Shown here: piece by piece, positions 20,019 through 29,367 of the stretch | Layout: every line of letters starts with the position of its first letter | Position numbering within the stretch: position 1 is the stretch's first letter | Source: Salegentibacter salarius | Lineage (GTDB): Bacteria; Bacteroidota; Bacteroidia; Flavobacteriales; Flavobacteriaceae | DNA length: 64,000 nucleotides | Assembly (NCBI RefSeq): GCF_900168265.1 | Contig: NZ_FVZF01000017.1 | Coordinates: forward strand, 1 to 64,000 | Direction: 5' to 3' | Position numbers and translations under genes: made by a program | Notes under the pieces: model-generated | Databases searched by the model: none | What the model was told of the DNA's origin: nothing | Seen by the model: the letters and a program-made list of their open reading frames with translations, nothing else

Positions 20019-21212
20019 ATGATGACATCAGAAAATTTAGAATTAATTGCTTTAGCAAAAGATGCGGCATTGAATGTGCTTTTGCATAATGCTGAAGGCC
20101 CCTTTCAACATCTGCCCCGAACTGCAGGCTGGGGTTATCCCGAACCTTATACCAGGGATTTAATGTTTTCTATATTCGGAATAGCAGTTTCAGATAATTC
20201 AGTGCTTTTAGCGAGCATCCGGAAAGTTTTGGAAACCTTAGCTGAAAATCAATCAGAAAAAGGACATATTCCTTCGTTAGTTCACGATAGCGAGGATAGA
20301 GGAGCGAGCGATACAACACCCTTATTTTTATTGGGTACCGGAATATTTAGAAAAGTAGTGAATGAACCTGATTTTTTAAAAACTGCTGTAGAAAAATCTT
20401 TATTGTGGATGGAATATCAAAGCCCTACAGATCAATATCTAGTTGCTCAGCAGCCCACTAGTGATTGGCGCGACGAACAGTGGGTTTTAGGTTATGGACT
20501 TTTTGTAAATACTGTGGTCTATAGTTATTTGCAGTTAATGGGGTTTCATAAACGGGCGAAGAAGATGCACGCCGAAATGGAAAATTTTACGATCATTAGA
20601 GACAAGCTCAAAAAACAAGTTCAGGAAGGTTTGTTAGTAAGGGATAAACCTTATTACGCATTTTGGTCTTATAAAATTTATAATAGTGATAGGTTTGATC
20701 TGCTTGGAAATAGTCTTGCTATTCTTTCTGGTATTGCTTCTCCAAAAATAGCAGATTCTATTATTGAATGGATTGAAAAAGAATGCACAGCAATCAAATC
20801 CAGCGGAGATTTGGCAGTAAATTTACCTCCTAATTTTTATCCTTTTATAAAACCCGAAGATTCAGACTGGCACAAACGTTATGCAGATTATAATTTACCT
20901 GGAAATTATCATAACGGCGGAATATGGCCATTTATTTGCGGAATTTACATAGCAGCCCTTGTGGGTGCAAAGCATTTTGACCTTGCCGAAATAAAACTCA
21001 TTGAGCTTACCAAACTTATAAAACGCTCCAGAACAACCGGCCTTGACTTTGGATTTAATGAATGGTTTAGATCGCAAAATGGTGAGCCGATGGGGCAGGA
21101 CTGGCAAACCTGGAGTGCCGCGCTCTATCTTTATGCCGCAAAATGTGTAGAAGAAAAAAACACCCCGTTTTTTGATGAAATAAGAGAAGCCTCCTTCAAT
21201 CAGAATAGCTAA
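20019..21212 (+). CDS. Alpha/alpha-barrel glycosidase-like protein (amylo-1,6-glucosidase / GH100-like)
   Basis: A 397-residue protein with the (alpha/alpha)6-barrel pattern of debranching enzymes and neutral invertases. GYPEPYTRDLMFS (about 34-46) is the substrate-loop motif carrying an acidic residue, DTTPLFLLG (about 93-101) follows, and GNYHNGGIWPFICG (about 289-302) and NEWFRSQNGEPMGQDWQTW (about 347-365) hold the second acidic pair. It has no signal peptide. In the operon it lies between glycosyltransferases, so it may trim or recycle an intracellular oligosaccharide. The actual bond it cuts is not known. Confidence 0.75.
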   Translation: MMTSENLELIALAKDAALNVLLHNAEGPFQHLPRTAGWGYPEPYTRDLMFSIFGIAVSDNSVLLASIRKVLETLAENQSEKGHIPSLVHDSEDRGASDTTPLFLLGTGIFRKVVNEPDFLKTAVEKSLLWMEYQSPTDQYLVAQQPTSDWRDEQWVLGYGLFVNTVVYSYLQLMGFHKRAKKMHAEMENFTIIRDKLKKQVQEGLLVRDKPYYAFWSYKIYNSDRFDLLGNSLAILSGIASPKIADSIIEWIEKECTAIKSSGDLAVNLPPNFYPFIKPEDSDWHKRYADYNLPGNYHNGGIWPFICGIYIAALVGAKHFDLAEIKLIELTKLIKRSRTTGLDFGFNEWFRSQNGEPMGQDWQTWSAALYLYAAKCVEEKNTPFFDEIREASFNQNS

Positions 21213-21517
21213 GCTTTACTCTAAAATTAGCGTAGATTTTCAATTTAATTTGGTTAAACTTAACACCTAGAAAATGAGGCTTTTAGATTTAATAGTCTTA
21301 TCTTTAGTACACCCTCCAACGTAATGCCTGAATTATCTTTTTGAAAATTATTATAAGCTCAAGTCAAAAAGATGAATATTAATTTCTGGTAAAAGCACGC
21401 CAAAGGAATACTGAAAGAAACAAGTTTTCATACTTGTAATACCCAAGGAAACAGAATTTCTTCATTAGCGATTTTGACTTAGGATAGGGATAAAGTAAAC
21501 CAGAAAAACACTTTAAA
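21213..21517. other. 305-base gap inside the glycosyltransferase cluster
   Basis: No gene or strong hairpin is seen. The gap separates the PIG-L/GT4/GH-like genes from the two following GT4 genes and may hold a second promoter, but no clear Bacteroidota promoter motif was found. Confidence 0.5.
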
Positions 21518-23797
21518 ATGAAGATTGCTTATATAGGAACATATCCGCCAAGGGAATGCGGGATTGGGACTTTTACCCAAAACCTTGCTTTGGCCATGAC
21601 CGCAAAAAACCATCAGGGAGAAAAAATCCATAAACGTCTCATTATCGCTATGAACGATTATGATGAAACTTACACTTACCCACCCGAAGTTAAACTCACT
21701 ATACGCCAGGAGCAACAGGCCGATTATTTAAAAGCAGCTAATTTTATAAATTCCAATGGGATAGATGTTTGTGTTCTTGAACATGAATTTGGGATTTTTG
21801 GAGGATCTGGCGGGGTTTACGTTTTACCGCTGCTACATCACGTTAAAGTCCCAATTATAGTAACTTTACACACAATTCTTGAAAATCCTACCTATATAGA
21901 AAAGGCAATTCTCAAGGAAATATGTAAGATGGCCGATAGTATTGTGGTAATGAACCAAATGGCTATTACTTTTCTCACTTCTATTTACGATGTTCCGAAT
22001 AAAAAGATAAATCTTATAGAACACGGCGTTCCCGATATTCAATTTGACAAAAAACAATCAAAGACCGAATTTAAACTCAAGAAGAAAAAAGTATTAATGA
22101 CCTTCGGTTTTATTGGTAGAAATAAAGGAATTGAAACCGTTATAAAAGCTTTGCCTCAAATAATTAAAACCCATCCCGAAATTCTATATATGGTTTTGGG
22201 AAAAACCCACCCCAATGTGGTGCGCCATTCCGGAGAAGAATACCGAAATTATCTACAACTCCTTATAAAAAATCTGAAACTTCAGGATCACGTTTTATTA
22301 TTAAATGAGTTTATTGACGAAACTGAATTATTTAAGTATTTATCTGCCTGCGATATTTACATAACTCCATATATTAACGAAGCCCAGATCACCAGCGGTA
22401 CGCTTACCTATGCTATGGGCGCTGGCTGTGCGGTTGTTTCTACTCCTTACTGGCACGCGGCAGAATTATTACAGAATGGTAAAGGCCGACTTTTTAATTT
22501 TAATAATCCAGACGACCTTGCTTATACGCTGAAAGAATTATTAGATAATCCAGATAAACTTAAGGAAATTCAAAGCAAGGCTTTTAAATATGGTAAAGAG
22601 ATTAAATGGCCCAAAATAGGGGAGAAGTATATAGATCTTGCTCAGGAAATTTTGAAATCCCCTAAAAAGGAAATTTTAAATGAAGAGGGAACTTTAATAG
22701 ATCCCTTGATTTTGCCACCATTTTCGCTGGCGCATATAAAAAGATTAACTGATGATACAGGAATTATCCAACACGCAAAATTTGGAATTCCTAATCTTAA
22801 AGAGGGTTATTGCCTGGATGATAACGCCAGGGCATTACTCATGTCTTTGATGGCGTTTAATCAGAAAAAAAATTCTTTGGCGCTGGAATTAATGCCTGTT
22901 TATCTTAGCTATATCCATTATATGCAAAATGAGGACGGAACTTTCAGAAACTTTTTAAGCTTTAATCGAAATTTTTTAGACATAATAGGTTCCGAAGATT
23001 CCTTTGGAAGAACTATTTGGGCACTGGGCTATTTAATTGGAAACGCGCCTAATGATGCCTATTATCAAAATGGGAAATTGGTTTTCTTTAACGCAGTACC
23101 AAATTTCGGAAAATTAAAATCTATTCGAAGCGTCGCTAATACCATCATTGGGATTTGTTACTATTTAAATAGTAATCCTGCAGATGAAGAAATGCTTAGC
23201 CAACTAAAAAGCCTAAGTTCGAAACTGGTCACACACTATGAGCAAAATAGTACAGAAGACTGGAAATGGTTTGAAAATTTATTGACTTATGATAATGGCA
23301 TTTTACCTTTAGCACTACTGCACGCTGCTCAAATTTTGAACGATAATTATATGCAATCTGTGGCTCTGGAAGCGATGGATTTTCTTACTAAACAAACTTT
23401 TAAAAACGGTTATCTCTCAATTATTGGCAATAAGAAGTGGTATGTAAAAGACCAGGAAAGATCTATGTTCGCACAGCAACCGGTAGATGCTTTAGCCATG
23501 GTGCTTATGTATTATCAGGCTTTTTTACTAACGAAGGATAAAGAATATCTAAATAAATTATTCCTTTCATTTATGTGGTTTTTAGGCGAGAATGATTTGC
23601 GAATGAGCCTTTATGACTTTGATACAAAAGGATGCTGTGACGGTATAGAAAATTATGGAGTAAATAGAAACCAGGGCGCAGAGAGTTCATTGGCTTATTT
23701 GATCTCGCACCTTACCGTGCTTAAGGCTTATGAAGAACTTTACCAAACTAAGGAATTTAAAGACGCCAATCCTTCAAAAATAATGGTTAATTCCTAA
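21518..23797 (+). CDS. Bifunctional protein: GT4 glycosyltransferase fused to an alpha/alpha-barrel domain
   Basis: A 759-residue fusion. Residues 1 to about 385 are a GT-B glycosyltransferase: YIGTYPPRECGIGTFTQNLA, TLHTILENPT, FGFIGRNKGIETVIKALP, and YINEAQITSGTLTYAMGAGCAVVSTPYWHA in the donor site. Residues about 405-759 form an all-helical barrel-like region (DDTGIIQHAKFGIPN, GYCLDDNARALL, DSFGRTIWALGYL, FENLLTYDNGILPLALLHAA) like those of amylo-glucosidase or glucosylglycerate-type enzymes. Such fusions occur in Bacteroidota. The second domain may hydrolyse or phosphorolyse the product of the first or a partner. It shares one base with the next gene. Confidence 0.85.
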   Translation: MKIAYIGTYPPRECGIGTFTQNLALAMTAKNHQGEKIHKRLIIAMNDYDETYTYPPEVKLTIRQEQQADYLKAANFINSNGIDVCVLEHEFGIFGGSGGVYVLPLLHHVKVPIIVTLHTILENPTYIEKAILKEICKMADSIVVMNQMAITFLTSIYDVPNKKINLIEHGVPDIQFDKKQSKTEFKLKKKKVLMTFGFIGRNKGIETVIKALPQIIKTHPEILYMVLGKTHPNVVRHSGEEYRNYLQLLIKNLKLQDHVLLLNEFIDETELFKYLSACDIYITPYINEAQITSGTLTYAMGAGCAVVSTPYWHAAELLQNGKGRLFNFNNPDDLAYTLKELLDNPDKLKEIQSKAFKYGKEIKWPKIGEKYIDLAQEILKSPKKEILNEEGTLIDPLILPPFSLAHIKRLTDDTGIIQHAKFGIPNLKEGYCLDDNARALLMSLMAFNQKKNSLALELMPVYLSYIHYMQNEDGTFRNFLSFNRNFLDIIGSEDSFGRTIWALGYLIGNAPNDAYYQNGKLVFFNAVPNFGKLKSIRSVANTIIGICYYLNSNPADEEMLSQLKSLSSKLVTHYEQNSTEDWKWFENLLTYDNGILPLALLHAAQILNDNYMQSVALEAMDFLTKQTFKNGYLSIIGNKKWYVKDQERSMFAQQPVDALAMVLMYYQAFLLTKDKEYLNKLFLSFMWFLGENDLRMSLYDFDTKGCCDGIENYGVNRNQGAESSLAYLISHLTVLKAYEELYQTKEFKDANPSKIMVNS

Positions 23798-24819
23798 TGA
23801 AGATTGCGATTTTAGCTCCAATAGCCTGGCGTACACCACCTGAAAAATATGGTCCCTGGGAACAGGTAGCTTCAAACCTTACAGAAGGTTTAGTAGAAAA
23901 AGGCTTTGATGTCACACTTTTTGCCACAGCAAATTCTATTACCAAAGCAAAACTGGAATGGGCCTGCAAATTACCTTACGAAATAGATAAGGAGAATGAT
24001 CCCAAAGTGATGGAATGTTTACATATAAGTCATTTAATGGAGCAAGCCGGGCTATTCGATATTATTCACAACCATTTTGATTTTCTTCCTTTAAGTTATT
24101 CCGGGTTAATTAAAACGCCAATTATTACTACAATTCACGGCTTTTCCTCACCCAAAATAATTCCGGTTTTTAAGAAATATAATAATTCAACTTCCTACGT
24201 CTCTATTTCAGATTCAGATAGAAGCGACGAGCTGAATTACCTTGCTACTATTTACCACGGTTTGGATCCTAACAATTTTACTTTTAGAAAAGAAAAAGAG
24301 GACTATTTGCTTTACTTCGGAAGAATTCATCCGCATAAGGGAGCTCACGCAGCTATCGAAATCGCTAAGCAGGCGGGGTTTCGGTTAAAAATAGCCGGAC
24401 TTATTCAGGATGAAGCATATTTTAATTCAGAAATTAAACCTTTTATAGATAATAAGAGTGTAGAATACCTGGGCAATGTGGGCCCTGAAACAAGAGATGA
24501 ATTACTCGGCGGTGCGAAAGCATTATTACACCCAATATTTTTTGAAGAACCTTTTGGGCTAAGTGTCCTGGAAGCAATGATGTGCGGAACACCCGTAATC
24601 GCGTTTAAAAGAGGGAGTATGCCGGAACTTATTACCGAAGGAATAAGTGGTTTTCTACCAGCAAATATTTCAGAAGCAGTCTTGGCGATAAAGACATTAG
24701 ATAAAATTGATCCTAAAATCTGCAGAGACTATGCAGTGAAAAAATTTAGCCTGGAAACGATGATCAATAATTATATTGAAGCTTATAGAACCGTAATACA
24801 AAATAGATCAATTAAATAA
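23797..24819 (+). CDS. Family 4 glycosyltransferase
   Basis: A 340-residue GT-B enzyme. The start MKIAILAPIAWRTPPEKYGPWEQV is the family loop (in place of the usual GG it has YGPWE), then TTIHGFSSP, LLYFGRIHPHKGAHAAIEIA, and HPIFFEEPFGLSVLEAMMCGTPVIAFKRGSMPE with the two catalytic-site glutamates. The start overlaps the stop of the fused GT4 gene (TAATG), so translation is coupled. It ends 7 bases before the end of the convergent GH130 gene. Its product may be the substrate of that GH130 enzyme. Confidence 0.9.
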   Translation: MKIAILAPIAWRTPPEKYGPWEQVASNLTEGLVEKGFDVTLFATANSITKAKLEWACKLPYEIDKENDPKVMECLHISHLMEQAGLFDIIHNHFDFLPLSYSGLIKTPIITTIHGFSSPKIIPVFKKYNNSTSYVSISDSDRSDELNYLATIYHGLDPNNFTFRKEKEDYLLYFGRIHPHKGAHAAIEIAKQAGFRLKIAGLIQDEAYFNSEIKPFIDNKSVEYLGNVGPETRDELLGGAKALLHPIFFEEPFGLSVLEAMMCGTPVIAFKRGSMPELITEGISGFLPANISEAVLAIKTLDKIDPKICRDYAVKKFSLETMINNYIEAYRTVIQNRSIK

Positions 24820-24826
24820 TAAGAAT

Positions 24827-26290
24827 CTAATTTTCTTTAAGGGCGGCGAATAATTCGGCTAAATTCACAACTGCATAGGTTGAAGAGTAGTCTGATAGCG
24901 CGTAGGGTAAAATAAGGCTCTGGTTATGAATTAACGCACCGCAAGAATACACCACATTAGGAACATAACCTTCCCTTTCATGCTCAAGCGGCGTAATTAG
25001 AGGTTCTTTTAGTCTGCCAATTTCTTTGGTAGGATCTTCAAGATCAAGAAGTGAAACGCCAATACAATAACGGCGCATTGGGCCTACGCCATGAGTGATA
25101 ATTAACCATCCTTCAGGCGTCCATAATGGAGAGCCACAGTTACCAATTTGAGTAAATTCCCAGGGGTATTTAGGCTTTTGAAGAAGGATTGGGTTTTTCC
25201 ATAATGTTGTTCTATCAGAAAACATGATATAGTTATTTACCCCATCAATTCTGGCCAGCATAGCATATTTTCCTTTTATTTTTGAAGGAAATAGGGCCAG
25301 GTTTTTATTTTGGGCTCCATCTCCGTGCAAGGGCATCACCCTAAAGGTATAGAAATCATCTGTTGACATAAGCTTGGGTAAAATAGTATGGCCATTATAA
25401 GCGGTGTACGTGGCATATACCTTTGTTTTTCCATCTTCATCCATAAATCTAACAAAACGAGCATCTTCTATTCCCCTACTTTCAGATTCTGAAATCGGAA
25501 AAATTACACGTGCCGAGAGATCAGCATCGTGTTTAAATTGAATGTCATAAAAAGAATCTACTAGCCACGTCATTTCTTCCAGCGCCATTCTTCTTTCCGC
25601 AATCATATTAGTGTCTTCTAATATTCTGCGTACTTCTTGTTTTAAGGCATAATATTCAAATCTATCGGGAAGCCTGTCCATTATAGCATCTGAAAATTTT
25701 GTGGGAATATCCATTTCCGAAAGACGCTCTATAAACCGACTTTTATCATATAATTTTTTATGTGAGATCTCTGCTTTGTCTATATGATTTCCAATTTTCA
25801 TAAGATGGAGATCATTGTTTTTATCAATAATAGCTCTTCTAAAAACTAATGAAGAAATATGTCCTTCTCCAGTTGCTCTAAAAGAAATGATCACTCTTTT
25901 TTCACCTTCTTCTAAATAGGTTTGATCAAAATCTTCTACGATGGAAGGATTGAAAAATGCGGCCGATTCTAGCGCAAATTCCATCGTACAGTAAGAACCA
26001 ATCAGTAATTTTCTATCTTCAGAAAGATCGTCATAGTTCACCTGCATCCCTTCAATGATATGGCGGATATTGGAACAATGCTTAAAAAATACTTTGGAAA
26101 TGTTGCGGTGGCGCCGGGAGAATTCCCTTAGAGTTTGTTCCAGGGTTTGGTTTACCTGAAAATCACTCATCGCCATTATCCTCGCTACAAGGTTTTGAGT
26201 TCTTTGATCACCGTTCATAAAAAAACGCACCACCACCCGGCTACAATCAGGTAGAAACTTGACATCCTTACGTTCTACGGAAACTCTCAT
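24827..26290 (-). CDS. GH130-family glycosidase/phosphorylase
   Basis: A 487-residue GH130 enzyme, the family of beta-mannoside phosphorylases and related hydrolases with a five-bladed beta-propeller. After an N-terminal helical extension (about 1-230), SRGIEDARFVRF (about 275-286) carries the conserved catalytic Asp. YTAYNGHT, LARIDGVNNYIMFSD, GNCGSPLWTPEGWLIITHGVG and the late YVPNVVYSCGALI follow the family pattern. It has no signal peptide. It is convergent with the GT4 operon (7-base gap). It may phosphorolyse a mannosyl-linked compound from that operon; the long form with an N-terminal helical part is common in Bacteroidota. Confidence 0.88.
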   Translation of the reverse strand: MRVSVERKDVKFLPDCSRVVVRFFMNGDQRTQNLVARIMAMSDFQVNQTLEQTLREFSRRHRNISKVFFKHCSNIRHIIEGMQVNYDDLSEDRKLLIGSYCTMEFALESAAFFNPSIVEDFDQTYLEEGEKRVIISFRATGEGHISSLVFRRAIIDKNNDLHLMKIGNHIDKAEISHKKLYDKSRFIERLSEMDIPTKFSDAIMDRLPDRFEYYALKQEVRRILEDTNMIAERRMALEEMTWLVDSFYDIQFKHDADLSARVIFPISESESRGIEDARFVRFMDEDGKTKVYATYTAYNGHTILPKLMSTDDFYTFRVMPLHGDGAQNKNLALFPSKIKGKYAMLARIDGVNNYIMFSDRTTLWKNPILLQKPKYPWEFTQIGNCGSPLWTPEGWLIITHGVGPMRRYCIGVSLLDLEDPTKEIGRLKEPLITPLEHEREGYVPNVVYSCGALIHNQSLILPYALSDYSSTYAVVNLAELFAALKEN

Positions 26291-26452
26291 AATATAGGTA
26301 TAACTACCTTAAAGGTATGGTATAAGCACTTATAAAAAGTGATTTTGAATCTTTATTTTTATGGGAATATGAGAAATTATGAGTTTGAGAGAAAATATTT
26401 GAAATTAGACATATTTTGGAATAATAATGATATCTCTAAATCAATAATTCAT

Positions 26453-26902
26453 CTAACTTCTTTTTCGCCCGGTAATCTCATCTATATTAATACGGTAAAC
26501 TATTGGAGTATCAGAGCTTTCTGCTTTGCTAGAGAAATTTTGTATAAAATCGGGGTAGGAGTGTTCTTTATTTTTGATCACTTTTTTTACTCCTTGAGAA
26601 AATATACGAAGCACGTGTTTGGCATCGATTCCGGTTAATTCTTCAAACTTACCATATAATAAAACCGATTTCCATTTTTCTAAATTGGTGATTTCATCTA
26701 TCTGGAAGGAAACCAAGGGATTTTTGCGCATCGCATCAATTTTACTTCCCTGTCCCGAATAGCTCAAAATACTATTGTGGTCTGGATCAAAATAATAAGT
26801 TATAGGAATAACTTCTACTCTTTCTTTAGAAATATATCCAAGTCTGCCAATATAATTTTCGGCAAGAAGTTGAGTGCTTTCGGTGGAGGTAATGGTTTTC
26901 AT
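26453..26902 (-). CDS. Pyridoxamine 5'-phosphate oxidase-fold (split-barrel) flavoprotein
   Basis: A 149-residue protein of the Pyridox_ox_2 group, which binds FMN or a related cofactor. The pattern LAENYIGRLGYISKERVEVIPITYYFD (14-40) and YSGQGSKIDAMRKNPLVSFQID (about 48-69) is diagnostic, with WKSVLLYGKFEEL closing the barrel. It is cytoplasmic. The gene stands alone, with about 160 and 240 bases of non-coding DNA around it. The substrate is unknown; some relatives are linked to nitroimidazole or redox-stress resistance. Confidence 0.85.
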   Translation of the reverse strand: MKTITSTESTQLLAENYIGRLGYISKERVEVIPITYYFDPDHNSILSYSGQGSKIDAMRKNPLVSFQIDEITNLEKWKSVLLYGKFEELTGIDAKHVLRIFSQGVKKVIKNKEHSYPDFIQNFSSKAESSDTPIVYRINIDEITGRKRS

Positions 26903-27140
26903 AATAGTAGAACTTAAAATGACCCTGTAAGTTAGCTCTCTATCTCTAAATAAAATATGACAAGTATCATCAAAATTTATTTTACTCGATAATCGAGATT
27001 AAATGCTCCGAGGCTTGCCTCAAAATCAAATTAAATTTTCCCATAATAATGCTTCGTGAGCTTGCTCCGAAGTTGTTTACATGATAAGCTCGATTTTAGG
27101 TGTTGAAGCTTGAAAGATAAAAGCTACAAAAACCGAAATT
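26903..27140. repeat. Intergenic repeat-like element between PPOX and PepSY genes
   Basis: The segment 26986-27030 (TCGATAATCGAGATTAAATG, then a GCTTGCCT core) resembles the 53-base tandem units at 30331-30436: both have TCGATAATC, TAAATGCT and GCxTTGC in the same order. A related GAGCTTGCTCCGAAG follows at about 27057-27072. It may be an intergenic repeat family member. Function is unknown. Confidence 0.4.
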
Positions 27141-28331
27141 TTAATTAGAAGTAGCGAGCACTCTGCTTTCCTTACTTTTAGAAGTTTTGGCTTTCACCTT
27201 TTTTCCATACCAAACCAGAAAACCGGTAACCGGAAGTGAACTGCAAAGCAGGCTAATTAGAAAAGCAAGAATTTTACCCGGTAATCCCGCTATGGCACCC
27301 ACGTGAATATCATAATTCATTCTTAGTATTTTTTCAGCTACCCCGGCTTCTTCGTAAACACCGTAAATAGTTTCAGAGGGAACTTCAGCAAGATCGTTTT
27401 GATCGTAAAATCTATAATCTGAATCGTAGTAAATTCCATCACTATTACTTACTTCTACGTAAATACTATGCTTTTCATCATAGGGATAGTGAATTTCATA
27501 ATCTTTCGCATCGGGAAATTTTTCTTTAAGCAAAGGCATTAATTGCCTAATAGGTTCATTTCCATCGCCGGTACTTTTAAAACTTCCAGCTGGATTTTCG
27601 GGCACAGAAAATACCACTTCTTTTTCCCCGCCAATCGTTTTATAAAAGCCTCCGGCAAAGCTTTCAAAAGTCATTATAAGTCCCGTAAAAATGAATATTA
27701 CGGCGATAAAGCTCGCGTAAAATCCTATAATTTGATGGAGGTCATAATTTTTCCGTTTCCATTTAGTGTTTTGTTTCCATTGAAACCAGGTACGTTGCTT
27801 CCTGACTTTTTTGTTTTTGGGCCACCATAAAATAATCCCCGAAACCAACATTAAAAAGAATATAAATGTACTCCAGGCAACGATGTCACTACCTATTTCT
27901 GCTGGTAGCCACAAATGCATATGCCCATCTATAACAAAATGGAAAAATCCTGAAAGATGATCTTCTATATGTAAAATTTCGCCACTCCAGGGATGTACAA
28001 AAACCGATTTATAAAACTCTGGTTTTTCTTCATAAAAGATTACTTCTATTGGGCTGGTGCCTCCCTGGTATAAAGTTCCATGAACGTGTTTTCCGGGAAA
28101 AACATTTTGCGCTATATTTTTTACTTCCAGAGGATCTATCTCCGGATTATTTTGCGGGATAACCTCAGGAACATTAGAAGTTAAGGCTTTAATTTCTTCC
28201 TGAAACGCCCACAAACAACCGGTAATGGAAACAATAAATACAATTAAGCCAGTAGCCAACCCTAAATATAAATGTACTGTGCGTATATACTTCCTAAACT
28301 TCTTAGTTGGTTTATTCTTTCCCATCGCCAA
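27141..28331 (-). CDS. PepSY-associated transmembrane protein
   Basis: A 396-residue inner-membrane protein of the PepSY_TM family, often linked to siderophore or iron uptake in Bacteroidota (a likely ferric reductase-like role). The first membrane helix is at about residues 19-40 (HLYLGLATGLIVFIVSITG), helices follow near 150-168, 200-220 and 350-375, with PepSY-like soluble segments between (HGTLYQGGTSPIEVIFYEE and ADDYEIHYPYDEKHSIYVEV). Conserved histidines lie before helices (HLYLG, HFVIDGHMHLW, DLHQIIGF, NYDIHVG) and could bind haem. The possible Fur box at 28453-28475 lies 122 bases upstream. Confidence 0.85.
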   Translation of the reverse strand: MAMGKNKPTKKFRKYIRTVHLYLGLATGLIVFIVSITGCLWAFQEEIKALTSNVPEVIPQNNPEIDPLEVKNIAQNVFPGKHVHGTLYQGGTSPIEVIFYEEKPEFYKSVFVHPWSGEILHIEDHLSGFFHFVIDGHMHLWLPAEIGSDIVAWSTFIFFLMLVSGIILWWPKNKKVRKQRTWFQWKQNTKWKRKNYDLHQIIGFYASFIAVIFIFTGLIMTFESFAGGFYKTIGGEKEVVFSVPENPAGSFKSTGDGNEPIRQLMPLLKEKFPDAKDYEIHYPYDEKHSIYVEVSNSDGIYYDSDYRFYDQNDLAEVPSETIYGVYEEAGVAEKILRMNYDIHVGAIAGLPGKILAFLISLLCSSLPVTGFLVWYGKKVKAKTSKSKESRVLATSN

Positions 28332-28452
28332 TATTTAAATCCGGCAAGAGCCGAATATTTATTTTCCATTAGACCTTTTTAAAGATTTTATTTGTAATAG
28401 GTCTAAATAAATATAAAGCGAAAGTAAAATCTTCCTGCTAAAAGCGCAAATT

Positions 28453-28475
28453 TTATTTAGAATTTATTTAAATAA
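28453..28475. promoter_or_regulatory. Possible Fur-type operator
   Basis: TTATTTA and TAAATAA are perfect 7-base inverted arms 9 bases apart, similar in arm sequence to iron-box palindromes proposed for flavobacteria. It lies upstream of a PepSY membrane gene, a common iron-regulated type. In such AT-rich DNA chance matches are likely. Confidence 0.3.
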
Positions 28476-28528
28476 CGAATTGGCTAGGGAATTTGGATTG
28501 ATGAGTTTAAATGATTAAAGGTTATAAA

Positions 28529-29170
28529 TTATTCAAAATCAATACTAAAACTATTTTGAGTATTGTACTTTTCTTGTTTTCCTATGGATAGTAAATAACG
28601 ATCATACGTTGCTTTTCTTAACCATTGCACCTGGTAATTATCTTTTAGTGACTTACTTTCTGCAGCTTCGGCTGCTAATTTTTAAACTATTTTATAGTCA
28701 TTGCTGTTATCGCTGTGATGATATATAAAAGCAGCATAGAATTTATCTAAAGCTTTTTCAATCGTATCTTCTTTCTGAATTTTCTTTACCTGGGCTAACC
28801 TTTTATCATCTCTTTGTTCCAAATCGCTAAAATAAGTAAGAAATGACCTGAGCTGCTTTCTGTCCTTTTGATCGGTTTCGTAAGCATATTGTAGCCTTTC
28901 ACTTAGCGTTCCTGTTTCGGTCACGGTTTCTTCATAAGGTCTAAAGAGAGAAACACCTATACCAAAGATGCATATCACTAAAATTCTAGATGGGATTTTA
29001 AAATATTTTCTATTTAGGTTTTTAAAAATACTGATGATTCCAGCAAATATCAGGAAGATAAAAGTCAGCGTTATAATTGCTATTAAAATGAATTCAAAAG
29101 ATGAAATTAGATAGGAAAGTATAGCTATAATTAAAAGGCTAAAGAAAAACACGAGTTTAGACATAAACAT
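28529..29170 (-). pseudogene. Membrane protein gene interrupted by an in-frame TAA
   Basis: The frame from ATG at 29170 encodes two hydrophobic segments (about residues 5-28 and 27-52; IAILSYLISSFEFILIAIITL) and a charged helical part, and stops at TAA 28682-28684 after 162 residues. The same frame then stays open for 50 more codons (KLAAEAAESKSLKDNYQ to NSFSIDFE) to TAA at 28529-28531. The sequence on both sides has normal coding character, so a nonsense change in a gene of 213 codons is the simplest reading. A sequencing error or a real shorter protein are alternatives. Function is unknown. Confidence 0.6.
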
Positions 29171-29367
29171 TTTTTATATGATTTTATGCTGAAATTTTAG
29201 AGCAGTAGAACCTTGGTTTTTAATAATGACGTAGAAAATTTATAAAAGTTGCAAAGGGAGATACAGTATCTAAAGTAGTAGTTGTGCTAATTTGAAAGAA
29301 ATTTTACGAAATTATTTTAATTTCAGTTTATCAATTACACTTATCTTGGCTCTTTAAATAAAAAACT

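Noticed and set aside
26339-26638. A 99-codon plus-strand frame upstream of and inside the PPOX gene
   Set aside because: It overlaps the conserved minus-strand flavoprotein gene and its translation looks random.
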